Below, one piece after another: positions 18,899 to 28,713 of a stretch of 64,000 nt of DNA. Origin of the DNA: Methanosarcina sp. DH2. Its GTDB lineage: Archaea; Halobacteriota; Methanosarcinia; Methanosarcinales; Methanosarcinaceae. The stretch lies in the NCBI RefSeq assembly GCF_020804225.1, contig NZ_WJBI01000002.1, positions 216,856 to 280,855 on the forward strand, written 5' to 3'. A program made the translations under genes and the position numbers. The notes under the pieces were generated by a model, which worked only from the letters and a program-made list of their open reading frames with translations, was not told the DNA's origin and made no database searches. Numbering within the stretch: position 1 is the first letter of the stretch; each line of letters starts with the position of its first letter.

Positions 18899-21052
18899 TT
18901 AAGAAAGTACGGTATCGATTCCTGCTCTTGAATGCCTTTGAACCTGCCCGGCTTTCTCCTCGTCGCTCAGGATGGTATCTCTGCCAATTACAGTTTCTTT
19001 ACCGAGGATAAACTCAGGCTCCGTAAGTGCGGTGTTGATTCCAAGATATGTATGCATATCCAGGTAGAACCAGGGTTCGAGCATCTTCAGGTTATAACAT
19101 GTGTGTGCAGGTTTTTGCTCGTCAATAATCCTTCTAATACGCTTTAGAGTACCTGTGTCAATTCCCGGACTTTTCAGGAAGACAGTGAAAACAAATTTTT
19201 CTGTCCCGAAAAGGACATTAACAAGGTTTTCTTCCCTATCGCCTATTTTTACTCTGGCTTCATTCGACGGGAAAAAGATCATATCTTCACCCGTGCAGGG
19301 GAGAGACTTTTTTCCTTCAAGTGGTAAATTGATGCGGAAGTTTTCCACAATCAGGGGCTTTATCCCCGTAAAAAGTTCGATACTTTCGGAAAGCCCTTCT
19401 CTTGTCCCTCTCTTTTTATATAGTGAGGCTGCGTGCCTGATAAAAAGTCTTTTTTTCTCTTCAGTCCAGTCCTCATCTACAGGGACCGCAAGCCAGGAAG
19501 CAAGCCAGGAAAGGAACTCAGGCGGAGCATTGCAGGTGTCAAAAAAACGGTCTATATTTTCAATCGTATAATCTATTTCAAAGATTATGCTTTCAAATAT
19601 GGAAAGGAAGCGTTCGAGGAGGTCTTTGCTATACGGTTCCTCCCTGTAGATAGCAGGCAGATAATCGATATAAGAAGCCCTCGGGAAAAATATTCCGATA
19701 GATGTGACAAGCGGAGATGTCTCTTCTGTCCCTGAGAGGATGATTTTAAACCAGAGGTACCTGCCCTCTGCCCTATCAAGGAAAAGTGAATCCCTCTTCT
19801 CATAGCCCTGAACTGCCGAAGTTTCGGAAATGCATATTTTCCACCTTTTCGGGTCAAGAGCTTTAATCTCAGCCCCTGAAAGCTTTTCATCCGATGCATG
19901 ATAAAAGAATTCTATTTGAGTGCCTTTTACAAAATTCCCATTTATTATCAGCCTGTGCCACACAGTATCGCTTTCCTGGCTGTCCACAGGTCTTGAAATA
20001 TAGGTTCCCCGAAAAGAACCGTCAGGAGCTCTCAAATTTACTTTTTTACGTACAAGCCTGGTGAGCTTTTTTCCCTTCCCGTCAAGCACATAAAGTCTGC
20101 CTTCAGGACCGTAAACCAGCTTTTTACAGGTGCCCCTGTAGGACCATAAAGGATGAGAAAGAAAATGATTATTAAACTCCAGCCTATGAATGGTTTTCTC
20201 GTTCTGGTTTTCATCTCCTGTTTCATCCGCTTCCCCTACAAAAACCTCCTTCCAGGCATCAACTGCGATCCCTGAAGGAGAAAAGTTCTCTATATCTACC
20301 TTCCTTTCAGCCTCTGTTTCCCCGGCTCTGAAGACATGAATCCTGTTTCCTTCAAGGACGTAACGCTTCCCTTCTTTATCTACTTCCAGAAACTCTGGCT
20401 CTCCAGATCCATTAATTTCGCAGGAAATTTCGGGTTTCGGACGGAAAGGGCTGTGCTTGTTGATAGAAAGCACCCTGCTCCCTTCAAGAATGTAGATATT
20501 CCCTTTTTCATCGCATTTTATATTGGTAATTTTTTTCAGATTCTTTCCAGTTTCCTCTCCAGCCTCTTCTCCGGTCGGGCCTTTTAAAAGGGTCCAGCGC
20601 AAATAATAGTCGCTTTTTGTAAAAGCACTGAGACGGAAATTATTTCCATCAGCGCTATCTGCAATGTACAGGGTATCTTCGTCTACTCCGATTGCAGAAA
20701 TCTTTCCCAGTTTTAACGGAAAAACTCCGGGACAGTTCCCTATTGGATTTGGAGCAGATGCGTTTCCTGCATACCTGAATATCAGGCTTTTCTCCGCACC
20801 CGGAGGACTCTCTGTACCTGCAGGATTCTCCTCTGTACCCAGAAGGTAAATGAAACCACATTCATCGACTGCGATATCCTCAATAATAAACCCTGGATTT
20901 TCGAATAACACCTCCTCAAATAAATATGAATAAACGCTGGAAAGCCTCAGGTCCCCCTGTCCGAGGTCGAGATTTTCGCTATATTCCATAAACTCTTCCA
21001 AAAATATCTTTGAATCTATCCATTTATGTTTAATTTCCTGAATGCAAACCAC
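18899..21052 (-). CDS. Phage tail protein I-like baseplate protein with N-terminal beta-propeller
   Basis: About 717 residues. Residues 60-330 look like NHL/6-bladed propeller repeats (IEDIAVDECGFIYLLGTEEN, ISAIGVDEDTLYIADSADG, LVYGPEGRLYVLDGKGKKLT). Residues about 455-620 are a tail protein I domain (YIDYLPAIYREEPYSKDLLE, FDTCNAPPEFLSWLASWLAV, YKKRGTREGLSESIELFTG), the P2 gpI-type baseplate component that links wedge to fibre. The frame overlaps the stop of the upstream gpJ-like gene. The GTG at 21052 lies inside the ribosome-binding site. An ATT at 21041-21043, 8 bases after GAGG, or the ATG of MEYSEN (codon 22) are alternative starts. The propeller may bind a surface ligand. Confidence 0.8.
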   Translation of the reverse strand: MVCIQEIKHKWIDSKIFLEEFMEYSENLDLGQGDLRLSSVYSYLFEEVLFENPGFIIEDIAVDECGFIYLLGTEENPAGTESPPGAEKSLIFRYAGNASAPNPIGNCPGVFPLKLGKISAIGVDEDTLYIADSADGNNFRLSAFTKSDYYLRWTLLKGPTGEEAGEETGKNLKKITNIKCDEKGNIYILEGSRVLSINKHSPFRPKPEISCEINGSGEPEFLEVDKEGKRYVLEGNRIHVFRAGETEAERKVDIENFSPSGIAVDAWKEVFVGEADETGDENQNEKTIHRLEFNNHFLSHPLWSYRGTCKKLVYGPEGRLYVLDGKGKKLTRLVRKKVNLRAPDGSFRGTYISRPVDSQESDTVWHRLIINGNFVKGTQIEFFYHASDEKLSGAEIKALDPKRWKICISETSAVQGYEKRDSLFLDRAEGRYLWFKIILSGTEETSPLVTSIGIFFPRASYIDYLPAIYREEPYSKDLLERFLSIFESIIFEIDYTIENIDRFFDTCNAPPEFLSWLASWLAVPVDEDWTEEKKRLFIRHAASLYKKRGTREGLSESIELFTGIKPLIVENFRINLPLEGKKSLPCTGEDMIFFPSNEARVKIGDREENLVNVLFGTEKFVFTVFLKSPGIDTGTLKRIRRIIDEQKPAHTCYNLKMLEPWFYLDMHTYLGINTALTEPEFILGKETVIGRDTILSDEEKAGQVQRHSRAGIDTVLS

Positions 21053-22832
21053 CTCTTTTCAGGCAGCTTTCAGCCTCCCTTAAAATCTCCACATTGTGTT
21101 GCCCGGAATAAACACTCGAAAATTTTGAGCCCAGTAAGAGGTTGCCCTGTGAATCTCGTGCCGCTCCGTTTTCTCCGTAGACTGAAAGCCTGATTATGCA
21201 TTTTACCCCTGAAATCTTTTCCATGAGTTCATAAAGCTCCGAAAGGTAGACATCCCTGCCAATGGGCCAGCCCTGACCATCAGGCCCTCCTTTTACGGGA
21301 TGGAGGTACCTGTTAAGCACAGATAATACATCCTTCCGAACCAGGCTGTCGTCAAGATAACCCTCCTGCGGGACAACTGTAATATTCACCGTCACTTTTA
21401 CGTAATCTGGAGAAATTACATGGATTTCAGTCCCCAACAGGCGGTGCCTGTCAAGGTGCCTGCATACTGCCTGTATAAAGCCTGCAGAAGGAGTGGGAGG
21501 AGACCTGAGAATTTCAAGAGGAGTGTAAGGGATTACTACAACCGTCACAGAACCTTTGCTGTACCCTGATTTTGTGGGTTCCTTACCTCCGGATTTTGCC
21601 TGCTGAGAAAGGAGAGGGCGGTAATTAGGCACTGCTTTTGCTTTTGCCACTCTAAGGCCCGGAGTATTCAGGGCTATGTATTCGTAATCAGAGGTTATTA
21701 CTGCAATATAGGGAACCTTAAAATCTCTGAGAAAAACTTCTACTGCCTCCTCAATTGTCTGGGCTTTTTTCCCTCCGGTTGCAGGCGTGTAATTTATAAT
21801 TTCCAGATGTTCTGACCCTTCAACTTTCCAGGCACAGCCAGCTTTAAGGTTTCCTTCTTCTCCGTCCTCTTTTCCATTTGCTATATCCTCTCTTCCTTCT
21901 CCTCCTTTCCCTTTCTCACTTCCTTTTCCTGCAGTTAGATCCTGGGTTGCAGGGACCGTATTCAGCCTTATTTTTTCAATTCTTGGAGGGTACTCATAAC
22001 CTGACCCTTTTACCGTACAGCGGAGCCAGAAATAAGAATTTTCAAAGTTCATTAGAGGAATAGACTGAGTTGCCTTCCAGCCTTCAAGCTCCCTAAAGGT
22101 TATTCTTCCACTCTTTTTGAACCCTGCAGTATTATCTACAGGTTTTACCTCTCTCCATGGGTATCCACTAGCCGGGTCCGAAATTTCCCACCTCAATTTC
22201 GCATTTTCAAACCCGTATTCCTGCTCGTCTCCATGGCTCCCAGGAACTTTCAGATCTTTCTCGTAAAGGTAACACATGAAATTAAGGGTCTGAGGCGGAA
22301 TGGCACTGTTTTTTCCAAAACCCATATAAAATGCACATCCAGCCCGAACCTGCTCGCCAAAAGGAGCAAAGAAAAGGTCTCCTGCTTCATTTGCGCTGGT
22401 ACGGTCAAATACTCCTTCTGTAAGCCCGTCAACTATCAGTTTCTCCAGTCCAAAGGCAGCGGGAACTATATCCAGGTCCTCATCCAGAGAGAAATAGATT
22501 TTCTTGCCTGCAGCTTCAGTTGACACCTGAGTTCCCTTTATCAGCTCCGTTTTTTGGGTCGAACTGAAACTGAGATTTACGCGTGCAGGTTTTGCTTTTT
22601 CCGGCACTACCCCCAGCAATTCAAGGTATTTGAGGCGGTGTCTGTCAGTAACAAGGTTTGTACGGTACAGTTCAATTTCGGTAAGCCAGGCAAAAAGCTC
22701 AATAAGCGTGATCCCGGGATCGCTATGGTTGTGATCGGTCCATTCCGGGGCATATACGGGAATGAGTTTTTTTGCTTTCTCTACAAGCTGATCAAATGAC
22801 TTATCGTCAAGATTGGGTATGGGAAGAGACAG
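21030..22832 (-). CDS. Baseplate J-like wedge protein 2, apparent CUG start
   Basis: A gpJ/Afp11-type wedge protein of the contractile baseplate. The frame has the canonical gpJ N-terminus LPIPNLDDKSFDQLVEKAKK then PEWTDHNHSDPGITLIELFA, so coding must begin at about 22830. Upstream in frame there is only the stop of the previous gene (22836-22838). Between them no ATG, GTG or TTG exists. CTG at 22830-22832 lies eight bases after GGAGG and would give MSLPIPNL, about 600 residues. The first in-frame ATG (22619) would delete the conserved 71 residues. The C-terminal half (VVVIPYTPLEILRSPPTPSA, YLHPVKGGPDGQGWPIGRDV) is the baseplate J core. Two bases separate this start from the upstream stop, so translational coupling is likely. 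Confidence 0.85.
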   Translation of the reverse strand: MSLPIPNLDDKSFDQLVEKAKKLIPVYAPEWTDHNHSDPGITLIELFAWLTEIELYRTNLVTDRHRLKYLELLGVVPEKAKPARVNLSFSSTQKTELIKGTQVSTEAAGKKIYFSLDEDLDIVPAAFGLEKLIVDGLTEGVFDRTSANEAGDLFFAPFGEQVRAGCAFYMGFGKNSAIPPQTLNFMCYLYEKDLKVPGSHGDEQEYGFENAKLRWEISDPASGYPWREVKPVDNTAGFKKSGRITFRELEGWKATQSIPLMNFENSYFWLRCTVKGSGYEYPPRIEKIRLNTVPATQDLTAGKGSEKGKGGEGREDIANGKEDGEEGNLKAGCAWKVEGSEHLEIINYTPATGGKKAQTIEEAVEVFLRDFKVPYIAVITSDYEYIALNTPGLRVAKAKAVPNYRPLLSQQAKSGGKEPTKSGYSKGSVTVVVIPYTPLEILRSPPTPSAGFIQAVCRHLDRHRLLGTEIHVISPDYVKVTVNITVVPQEGYLDDSLVRKDVLSVLNRYLHPVKGGPDGQGWPIGRDVYLSELYELMEKISGVKCIIRLSVYGENGAARDSQGNLLLGSKFSSVYSGQHNVEILREAESCLKRGGLHSGN

Positions 22833-22835
22833 GCT

Positions 22836-25800
22836 TCACCCCTCCTTATTATCATTCGTCCATTTTACTGTAATCGAATGCTCCCCGCTGTAAGGGAGTG
22901 CATATTCAGGCAGTTTTATAACAGAAGTATCAGTCAGTGTTACGACCTTCGACCCTTCAAAGTACCTTATTTCTACATCCGCCACATAATCCACAGCTTC
23001 AATGCCTTCGAGTATCGAATATATGTCAGAAATACAGGGCGTATCCCCAAAATTCCAGCCTTTTCCGTCTTCAAAGCCTGTCAGGGGATGCAAAAAGTCC
23101 GTAATTTTTTCCAAGGCTTCGTTTTCAATTACAGGAATTGCGTCAATGTGACGTGTCTGGATTTGTGCAATTACATCCACCCGAACATAAAAAGGAGATA
23201 TTACTTTCAGAGACAGGACAGGAGGGCACCTTGCCTCGAGATACTGCTTTACATTTCTCTTTAATTCGCCTGACGGCAGAGGCTTTTTCCCGGTTCCTTC
23301 CGGAACTATGACAACCGTAACCCATCCGGTACTGAACTTGCCTTCGGAACTAAAATTAGGAAGAACCTTTACCCTTGCAACCTTGCTGGAAGCTTCCCTT
23401 ACGAGCCACTCGTAATCGTTTACTGCCATTGCACGGTTTCGGTGTTTAAGAGCAGCAGGGGACCTTTTTATAAGCGCATCTGTCTGCTCTGGATCAGCCC
23501 CGCCTTCTGAGGATACGGGGTTGTAAACCCTGTCCACAAAGGCCATCGATCTCATTAGTTTTGAGATCTTCATAGCTTCGATGTTTCCTGCTTTTCCTCC
23601 TCCGCTCCTGTAAGTGGCTTTGATGTTCTCAAAGCCTGCAGGTGGAACTTTTCCTTCTATCCTGTTCCCAAAACGGATTTTTCCTCCTATCCGGTCGAGT
23701 GTGTAGTGCCTGTCGGCCTCTTTTGATTCAAGGAAATCATTTACCCTTTGCCACCGCACCCAGAACTTTTTAAGATTTCCTTCACTATCTTTTTCTATCT
23801 CCTGAATATCTTTTCCAAGATTTTTCCTCTCTTTTTCTGAAATGCTACCGTATTCATTGACCCATATTTCTTCGTCGAGTACAGGCCTGTGAATAAGAGA
23901 AAATTCCTGGCCCGGCTCCCCGCTGCTCGAACCGATTACTTCGTTATAGGTTGTGTTCGCCTGGACAGCCCAAACCGAATTAAGATAAAACCCCAGAACC
24001 TTTGGGGGAAGCATGCGGGCTGCTTCAGGCTGGAAATCAATATTGAAGACCTCAAAAGCTTTTTTGCACTCGCCTGTTCCTGGAACCTTTCTTTGAGCAA
24101 TTGCCTCCTTGCCACCTGTCTCTGAGAGGAGTGAATTCCTGAAATCCAGGAGCCTGTATATATTCGGCCTCTCCTTCTTTAGAAATCCGGCATATGCAGG
24201 GGATATAGAGCCTGATTTTACCTCTTTCATAAAGAAATTCCCGGTTACAAGTGCCCTTATCCAGTATTTCTCTCCGGAACCAAAGGAGCTGGAAGCCTGC
24301 ATCTTATCAGGGACAACAAATTGAAGCATTCCTTTTTTTGTGAACCCGGCGGTTCCATCCAGGGCTTCAAGCCTTTTCCACTCTCCGCCACTTTCATCTC
24401 TACTTATCTCTCCTCCTTCTGCAAGGTATTGCCATTTCACGTCCGGCAGGAAAGATTCCGGGTATTCGAAGCTCTCCTCAATATCTACGAAAAGGCTCAT
24501 AGGCCCTTCTTTGAGGGCTCCGTCAAACCCGAAATAGACTGAAGGGAATTTATCCGGCAGGGCTTCGAAAGGTCTGAAACCTTTACGGCCTTCCAGATCC
24601 TTCAGGCAGTCCCTGAATTCAAGGTTATTTTTAGCAAGAACGATGGCTGGCTGTTTATTTTCAGAACTAACATAATTAATTCTTAAATCTGTTATTACAG
24701 GAGGACAAAAACTTCCATTGCTAATATTACCATTACTATTAATCTTAAAGTCCTCCCCGTAATTTCCTCCAACCAGTCTGACCCGGATCCAGCAACTCTC
24801 CTTGCCGTTAACCCGGGAAGACTTTACGAGGGGCATCTCAGGAATTTTGATGCCAGGTGATACGCTCTCTTCAGTATCCCTTCCCCCGCATTCACTATTT
24901 TTACTTAAGTTATTACCGTCCTCAGCGATCTTAAGAACAGTCCAGCTTTCTCCATCCCAGTACTCCCAGGAAAGTTGAGGAAGATCGGTTTTATTGGTAG
25001 AACTTGGCTTTCCAGCCTTCAGATCAAATTCCAGGCATACTCTATAACCCGTTTTTGAAAAAGCCTCTGCACTCCCTATGTAAAAAGTGTCATTGAGCCG
25101 GGGTTTTTTCCCAAAAGGGTATATCTCTTTTTTGGAAATGTTAAGTGATACATCATTGTAAGACAGGAAATCCGGATCAATTCCCTGACCCTTTATTATG
25201 GAGTCTTCTTCTACTGAAATTTCGGAAGGAAAAATTGAAATTTTAATATTTTTTGCTATTAAATCCGTAAATTCGTTAATTCTGGATTTCTGTATTCTGC
25301 ATCTTATCCATCTGGTCTCAAGCCCATTCACCTTAAGTATAGTAATAGGCAGTAAAGCTTTTTTATCTCCTGCTCCTTCAATCGAGTCAATTTTTAGCTT
25401 TATTTTAAAGATTTCTTCATCGTCTGTTGCTTCGCTCCTGAAAGGAATCCATTTTATATTTTTCTCTTTCTCATCCTTATTTTCCGTAATCTCAACTGCG
25501 TATTCCCATGAGGCATTCTTCTCATCCCCAAGCTTTTTAATAAAGCTGCTCTTAGTTCCTTCAAAAAAGATATCTATGCAGCCCTGCTTCAGGTTGAAAA
25601 GCTCTTCATCACCAATGTAAAGAATATGCTCCTGTAAAGACTCTTGCCCCGCAAAAAGCTCTGTTTGGGTCATTCCATTTATTGCAGGCGTGTGGCCAAA
25701 AACTTCATCCTGTTCTGTTATTACGCTATATACGGACACAATTTTTGATGGAGTTGCAAGCATATTTTTCTCAGTCTCAAAAATAACTGTTTCTCCGTCA

Positions 25801-26129
25801 GAGCCTTTAGCCGATACCCGGGTAGAAGCTTCGACCATGACATTTCCGGGAGCTCCTTCGCTCAGCACAAAGCTGAGAGGAACGCGTGCAGGCCTTGCCG
25901 GGATCAGGGAAAAATTGAGCATTTCGAGAAAAGACAGAAAATGCTTATCTGGGGCTTCATTAAGCCTGGAAGAAATATTTCCTGCCATGCTGGAAAAAAT
26001 CATTGAAAGGGCGAATCCAACATCCTCCGAGACTTCCGCTTTCCACTCAGGGAGATAAAAGGGAACTTTTTTTCTGATTTCCTGACGAATAGCATCCGCA
26101 TCTAACCGGCTGATTTCAGGAGCTTTCAT
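22836..26129 (-). CDS. Large baseplate J-like wedge protein 1
   Basis: 1097 residues. ATG 26129 (MKAPEISRLDADAIRQEIRK) is chosen because AAGGGG sits seven bases upstream; a GTG two codons earlier lies within the site. The N-terminus PFYLPEWKAEVSEDVGFALSM is the gpJ/TIGR02243-type entry domain, residues 60-110 follow the family, and the C-terminal third has AAYRSGGGKAGN-like and AMAVNDYEWLVREASSKVAR blocks then VVIVPEGTGKKPLPSGELKR and FLHPLTGFEDGKGWNFGDTP, typical of baseplate assembly proteins that form the wedge ring around the hub. Residues about 330-640 are extra beta-rich domains with repeated WEYWDGESWTVLK and KWQYLAEGGEIS-like units. Its stop is followed directly by wedge protein 2. 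Confidence 0.9.
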   Translation of the reverse strand: MKAPEISRLDADAIRQEIRKKVPFYLPEWKAEVSEDVGFALSMIFSSMAGNISSRLNEAPDKHFLSFLEMLNFSLIPARPARVPLSFVLSEGAPGNVMVEASTRVSAKGSDGETVIFETEKNMLATPSKIVSVYSVITEQDEVFGHTPAINGMTQTELFAGQESLQEHILYIGDEELFNLKQGCIDIFFEGTKSSFIKKLGDEKNASWEYAVEITENKDEKEKNIKWIPFRSEATDDEEIFKIKLKIDSIEGAGDKKALLPITILKVNGLETRWIRCRIQKSRINEFTDLIAKNIKISIFPSEISVEEDSIIKGQGIDPDFLSYNDVSLNISKKEIYPFGKKPRLNDTFYIGSAEAFSKTGYRVCLEFDLKAGKPSSTNKTDLPQLSWEYWDGESWTVLKIAEDGNNLSKNSECGGRDTEESVSPGIKIPEMPLVKSSRVNGKESCWIRVRLVGGNYGEDFKINSNGNISNGSFCPPVITDLRINYVSSENKQPAIVLAKNNLEFRDCLKDLEGRKGFRPFEALPDKFPSVYFGFDGALKEGPMSLFVDIEESFEYPESFLPDVKWQYLAEGGEISRDESGGEWKRLEALDGTAGFTKKGMLQFVVPDKMQASSSFGSGEKYWIRALVTGNFFMKEVKSGSISPAYAGFLKKERPNIYRLLDFRNSLLSETGGKEAIAQRKVPGTGECKKAFEVFNIDFQPEAARMLPPKVLGFYLNSVWAVQANTTYNEVIGSSSGEPGQEFSLIHRPVLDEEIWVNEYGSISEKERKNLGKDIQEIEKDSEGNLKKFWVRWQRVNDFLESKEADRHYTLDRIGGKIRFGNRIEGKVPPAGFENIKATYRSGGGKAGNIEAMKISKLMRSMAFVDRVYNPVSSEGGADPEQTDALIKRSPAALKHRNRAMAVNDYEWLVREASSKVARVKVLPNFSSEGKFSTGWVTVVIVPEGTGKKPLPSGELKRNVKQYLEARCPPVLSLKVISPFYVRVDVIAQIQTRHIDAIPVIENEALEKITDFLHPLTGFEDGKGWNFGDTPCISDIYSILEGIEAVDYVADVEIRYFEGSKVVTLTDTSVIKLPEYALPYSGEHSITVKWTNDNKEG

Positions 26130-26131
26130 AG

Positions 26132-26521
26132 TCACACCCCTTCTTTTACATAAAACGGATACACCAGGTTAAAACTGGTATTTGTAGTCCGGACACTGTA
26201 ATCAATATTTATCAAAAGTCTTCCATCGTTTACAGGGTCAGGCAGAGCCTTAACCTCAATCAGTTCAATACGAGGTTCCCATCTGGTAAGAGCTTCAATT
26301 ACGGCATTTTCTATGAGGCGAAGGCTGAGCGTATCCATTGTAGAAAAAAGATATTCATGAACCCTGCACCCAAACCCGGGCCTCATCAGGCGTTCACCTT
26401 CCGCTGTCCCCAGGATTATGAAAATAGCCTCTTTAATATCAGCTTCATAGCTGGAAATATCTACCTTTCCCCTGTGGTCTATATTAAAAGGAAATCTCCA
26501 TCCTTTACCGAGAAAATCCAT
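26132..26521 (-). CDS. gp25-like baseplate protein
   Basis: 129 residues from ATG 26521 (MDFLGKGWRFPFNI), with GGGGGA upstream. An in-frame start 49 codons earlier adds residues unlike the family and overlaps the PAAR gene. It has the T4 gp25/GPW lysozyme-like fold signature: DIKEAIFIILGTAEGERLMR then PGFGCRVHEYLFSTMD (EPR-type core), and a C-terminal WEPRIELIEVKALPD strand pair. gp25 (Afp9-type) triggers sheath polymerisation from the wedge. The stop overlaps the ribosome-binding region of the large wedge gene, so the pair is coupled. Confidence 0.92.
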   Translation of the reverse strand: MDFLGKGWRFPFNIDHRGKVDISSYEADIKEAIFIILGTAEGERLMRPGFGCRVHEYLFSTMDTLSLRLIENAVIEALTRWEPRIELIEVKALPDPVNDGRLLINIDYSVRTTNTSFNLVYPFYVKEGV

Positions 26522-26643
26522 ACTAATCTTCAGTCCCCCAGTAAATATGTACAAAAATCCGGATACCGAAAAAATTCGTTGTAATAATTCAGTGCAATAA
26601 TAATTCAACTTAATAACTCGGTGTAATAAGTGTGAAATGAGTT

Positions 26644-26937
26644 TTACCCTATAAGCACTGTAGGACACCCGACTATAATCATATTCGGAGGTCCCGCTTC
26701 AATAACCATATCTCCTTGACGGGCAGCCGGCAGGTTATTGATTAGGACAGTGGCGCTACCCTGCACAACCACCCCTCCGGCATGAGGTGCAGGGCCTGAA
26801 GAGAGCGGGCATGCATGGAAATCAGCTGCCCCCCTCCAGGCAGGCATCCCTCCTATCAAAACATTCGGACTTCCTGGACCGGGCCCTAGAGGAGTCCCGT
26901 GGGATGTGGCATCTCCAACTCTTGCAGCAGGTGGCAT
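26644..26937 (-). CDS. PAAR-domain spike tip protein
   Basis: 97 residues from ATG 26937 (MPPAARVGDATSHGTPLGPG). It has the PAAR repeats (MPPAARVGD near the start, LPAARQGD near residue 70) and the His/Cys residues (SHG, HAC, PHAGG) that bind the zinc at the spike apex. It caps the gpV-like spike encoded just upstream (26981-27634), as Afp10 does. The in-frame start 11 codons earlier has no ribosome-binding site and is outside the family. Confidence 0.95.
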   Translation of the reverse strand: MPPAARVGDATSHGTPLGPGPGSPNVLIGGMPAWRGAADFHACPLSSGPAPHAGGVVVQGSATVLINNLPAARQGDMVIEAGPPNMIIVGCPTVLIG

Positions 26938-26980
26938 TGTTTTCTCCAATTTTTTACTTTTAACTATCAATTTTTTATCC

Positions 26981-27634
26981 TTAATTTATTTTCACAGGCA
27001 TGCCCTGGATTGTAAGAATTGCATTGGACTTCAGGCTAAGGGAACTGGTTCCTTCGATTTCAAGCATGCCGGCTTTGATAGTAAGCTGCATGGCACATTC
27101 CATTGTAATGGAATTTTTTACCGAATCGATCACAATCCTGTTACTTCCGGTTTTATCAGTGATCTCTATTTTTTCCTGACCCGAAGTATCGTCAAGGACG
27201 AGCGTATGCCCTCCCTGTGTCTTGATTTCAATCTTTTCCTGCTGGGGAGTATCGTCAAATGTAAGTTCATGTCCACTTCTTGATTTTATCTTGCGGATGT
27301 TATTTTCTCCGTTGCTGTTAGTTTCTGGAGGGAGGTCCTGAGAATTCCATAAGCCTCCGATTATATAGGGATGGTTTATATCTCCCTGTTCGAATGCTAC
27401 AAGGACTTCGTCGTTAACTTCCGGATAAAAAACCATACCTCTTCCACTTCCAGCCATTGGGCTTACAACCCTTGCCCAGTGGCTTTCATCATTTTCTCCT
27501 CTCCAGGGTAGGTTTACTTTTACCCTTCCGCGTTTCTCAGGGTCCTGGTTGTTGGTTACGATTCCGACTGCAACACCATATATATTTTTAGCCTGACCTT
27601 CTTCAGCCTCTCCTAAAAGTTCACTCAGGTCCAT
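26981..27634 (-). CDS. gpV/gp5-like spike protein (VgrG C-terminal half)
   Basis: 217 residues. ATG 27634 is chosen because GGAGG lies eight bases upstream and the stop of the upstream gene overlaps it as TAATG. The N-terminal OB fold (YGVAVGIVTNNQDPEKRGRV, WARVVSPMAGSGRGMVFYPE, VLVAFEQGDINHPYIIGGLW) is the gp5/VgrG type. Residues 125-217 are short beta-strand repeats (GHELTFDDTPQQEKIEIKTQ, GHTLVLDDTSGQEKIEITD) forming the triangular spike prism. Hub and spike are one protein (VgrG/Afp8) in many systems; here they are two overlapping genes. Confidence 0.93.
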   Translation of the reverse strand: MDLSELLGEAEEGQAKNIYGVAVGIVTNNQDPEKRGRVKVNLPWRGENDESHWARVVSPMAGSGRGMVFYPEVNDEVLVAFEQGDINHPYIIGGLWNSQDLPPETNSNGENNIRKIKSRSGHELTFDDTPQQEKIEIKTQGGHTLVLDDTSGQEKIEITDKTGSNRIVIDSVKNSITMECAMQLTIKAGMLEIEGTSSLSLKSNAILTIQGMPVKIN

Positions 27635-28710
27635 TAGAGACACCTCCGGACTTCAAGGGAAGTTTTGTAACCGGAATCTCCAAGTACATGCTTTGATTTC
27701 ATAACATAATACACTCCACTGAAGCGTTCCCCTACTTTTGTGATATTGATAAGAACGCCGGGTCTCAGTTCCGGATTTCCAGCACATTCAAGAGTTCCGG
27801 TAATAAACCCCTCATTTCTCTTTTTTAATTCCGAGAGGGCAATTGATTTCGCCTCCTCCCTCGACCTGACAACTCGCCCTTCAACTTTCACACTTACTTT
27901 GGTTCCCTGAGACTCTTTCACCATATCGACAAGCTTTTGAATTTTGGTGCCGTATATTTCATCAAGTCCAGCAGTTTCTGAAATAGTTTCCTTGTTTTTT
28001 TCGTTCCAGGCTGTTACTCGTACCTCACTTACCACATTTGCAGTGCTCATGCGTGGGCTGAAACTTATAATATTTTTATAATACTCAAAATCCATGATGC
28101 CTGTTCTTTTATCTGCCTCCTTTTGAAAATAGAGAATCCGGTTTCTGACAAAAAATTTGAAATTAATATCTTTTGCCAATCTACTCAGGAAAGCATAATC
28201 CTGTTCGTTTACTTTTCTCTCGATCTTACTGAAAGGCCCCATTTCCGCATCTTCCACTCCTGAAGGGTCAAGCTTATTTTTTTCGGCAATCTCCCTGGCT
28301 ATGTCGGAATAAGTTACTTCTTTAAGATTTACTTTGGAGTTTGTCTTTTTAAGATCATAAGAAAGGTCGTACCCTTCAACGGTAAGCGTTGAAGGACCTC
28401 CTGTGAAAAAATTAGGAGATAATGCCCTGATTATTCCGGTTATCCGACTTTCTTTTCGAGGAGAGGCATATCCAAAAGAGATTATAAGCCTGGTTCCCGG
28501 AGAAATGCTTTCTGCATCCAGCCATTTGAATTTCTGCGTCTTCATGTCAAGTGCATCATTAAAATAAATGCGAAACATTGCCGGGTTTTCCAGGTCTTCA
28601 TCGATTTCAATTCCGATGATCTCGTTTTTTGGGACAGCATCATCGCCGTCTGCCCAGTAAACGGTAAAAAAAGGAGCATAAATCTCAGCAGAAGAAATCA
28701 GCTGTGCCAT
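27634..28710 (-). CDS. gpD/gp27-like baseplate hub protein (VgrG N-terminal half)
   Basis: 358 residues, ATG 28710 with GGTGG upstream. It matches late control gene D / gp27-like hub proteins: EIIGIEIDEDLENPAMFRIY, the TFIVEGYDLSYDL-like block, KNKLDPSGVEDAEMGPFSKI then ERKVNEQDYAFLSRLAKDIN (the NEQxDxxFLxRLA signature), and C-terminal GTLECAGNPELRPGVLINIT. It forms the trimeric hub between tube and spike, on which gpV sits. Its TAA overlaps the ATG of the spike gene. Confidence 0.93.
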   Translation of the reverse strand: MAQLISSAEIYAPFFTVYWADGDDAVPKNEIIGIEIDEDLENPAMFRIYFNDALDMKTQKFKWLDAESISPGTRLIISFGYASPRKESRITGIIRALSPNFFTGGPSTLTVEGYDLSYDLKKTNSKVNLKEVTYSDIAREIAEKNKLDPSGVEDAEMGPFSKIERKVNEQDYAFLSRLAKDINFKFFVRNRILYFQKEADKRTGIMDFEYYKNIISFSPRMSTANVVSEVRVTAWNEKNKETISETAGLDEIYGTKIQKLVDMVKESQGTKVSVKVEGRVVRSREEAKSIALSELKKRNEGFITGTLECAGNPELRPGVLINITKVGERFSGVYYVMKSKHVLGDSGYKTSLEVRRCL

Positions 28711-28713
28711 ATT

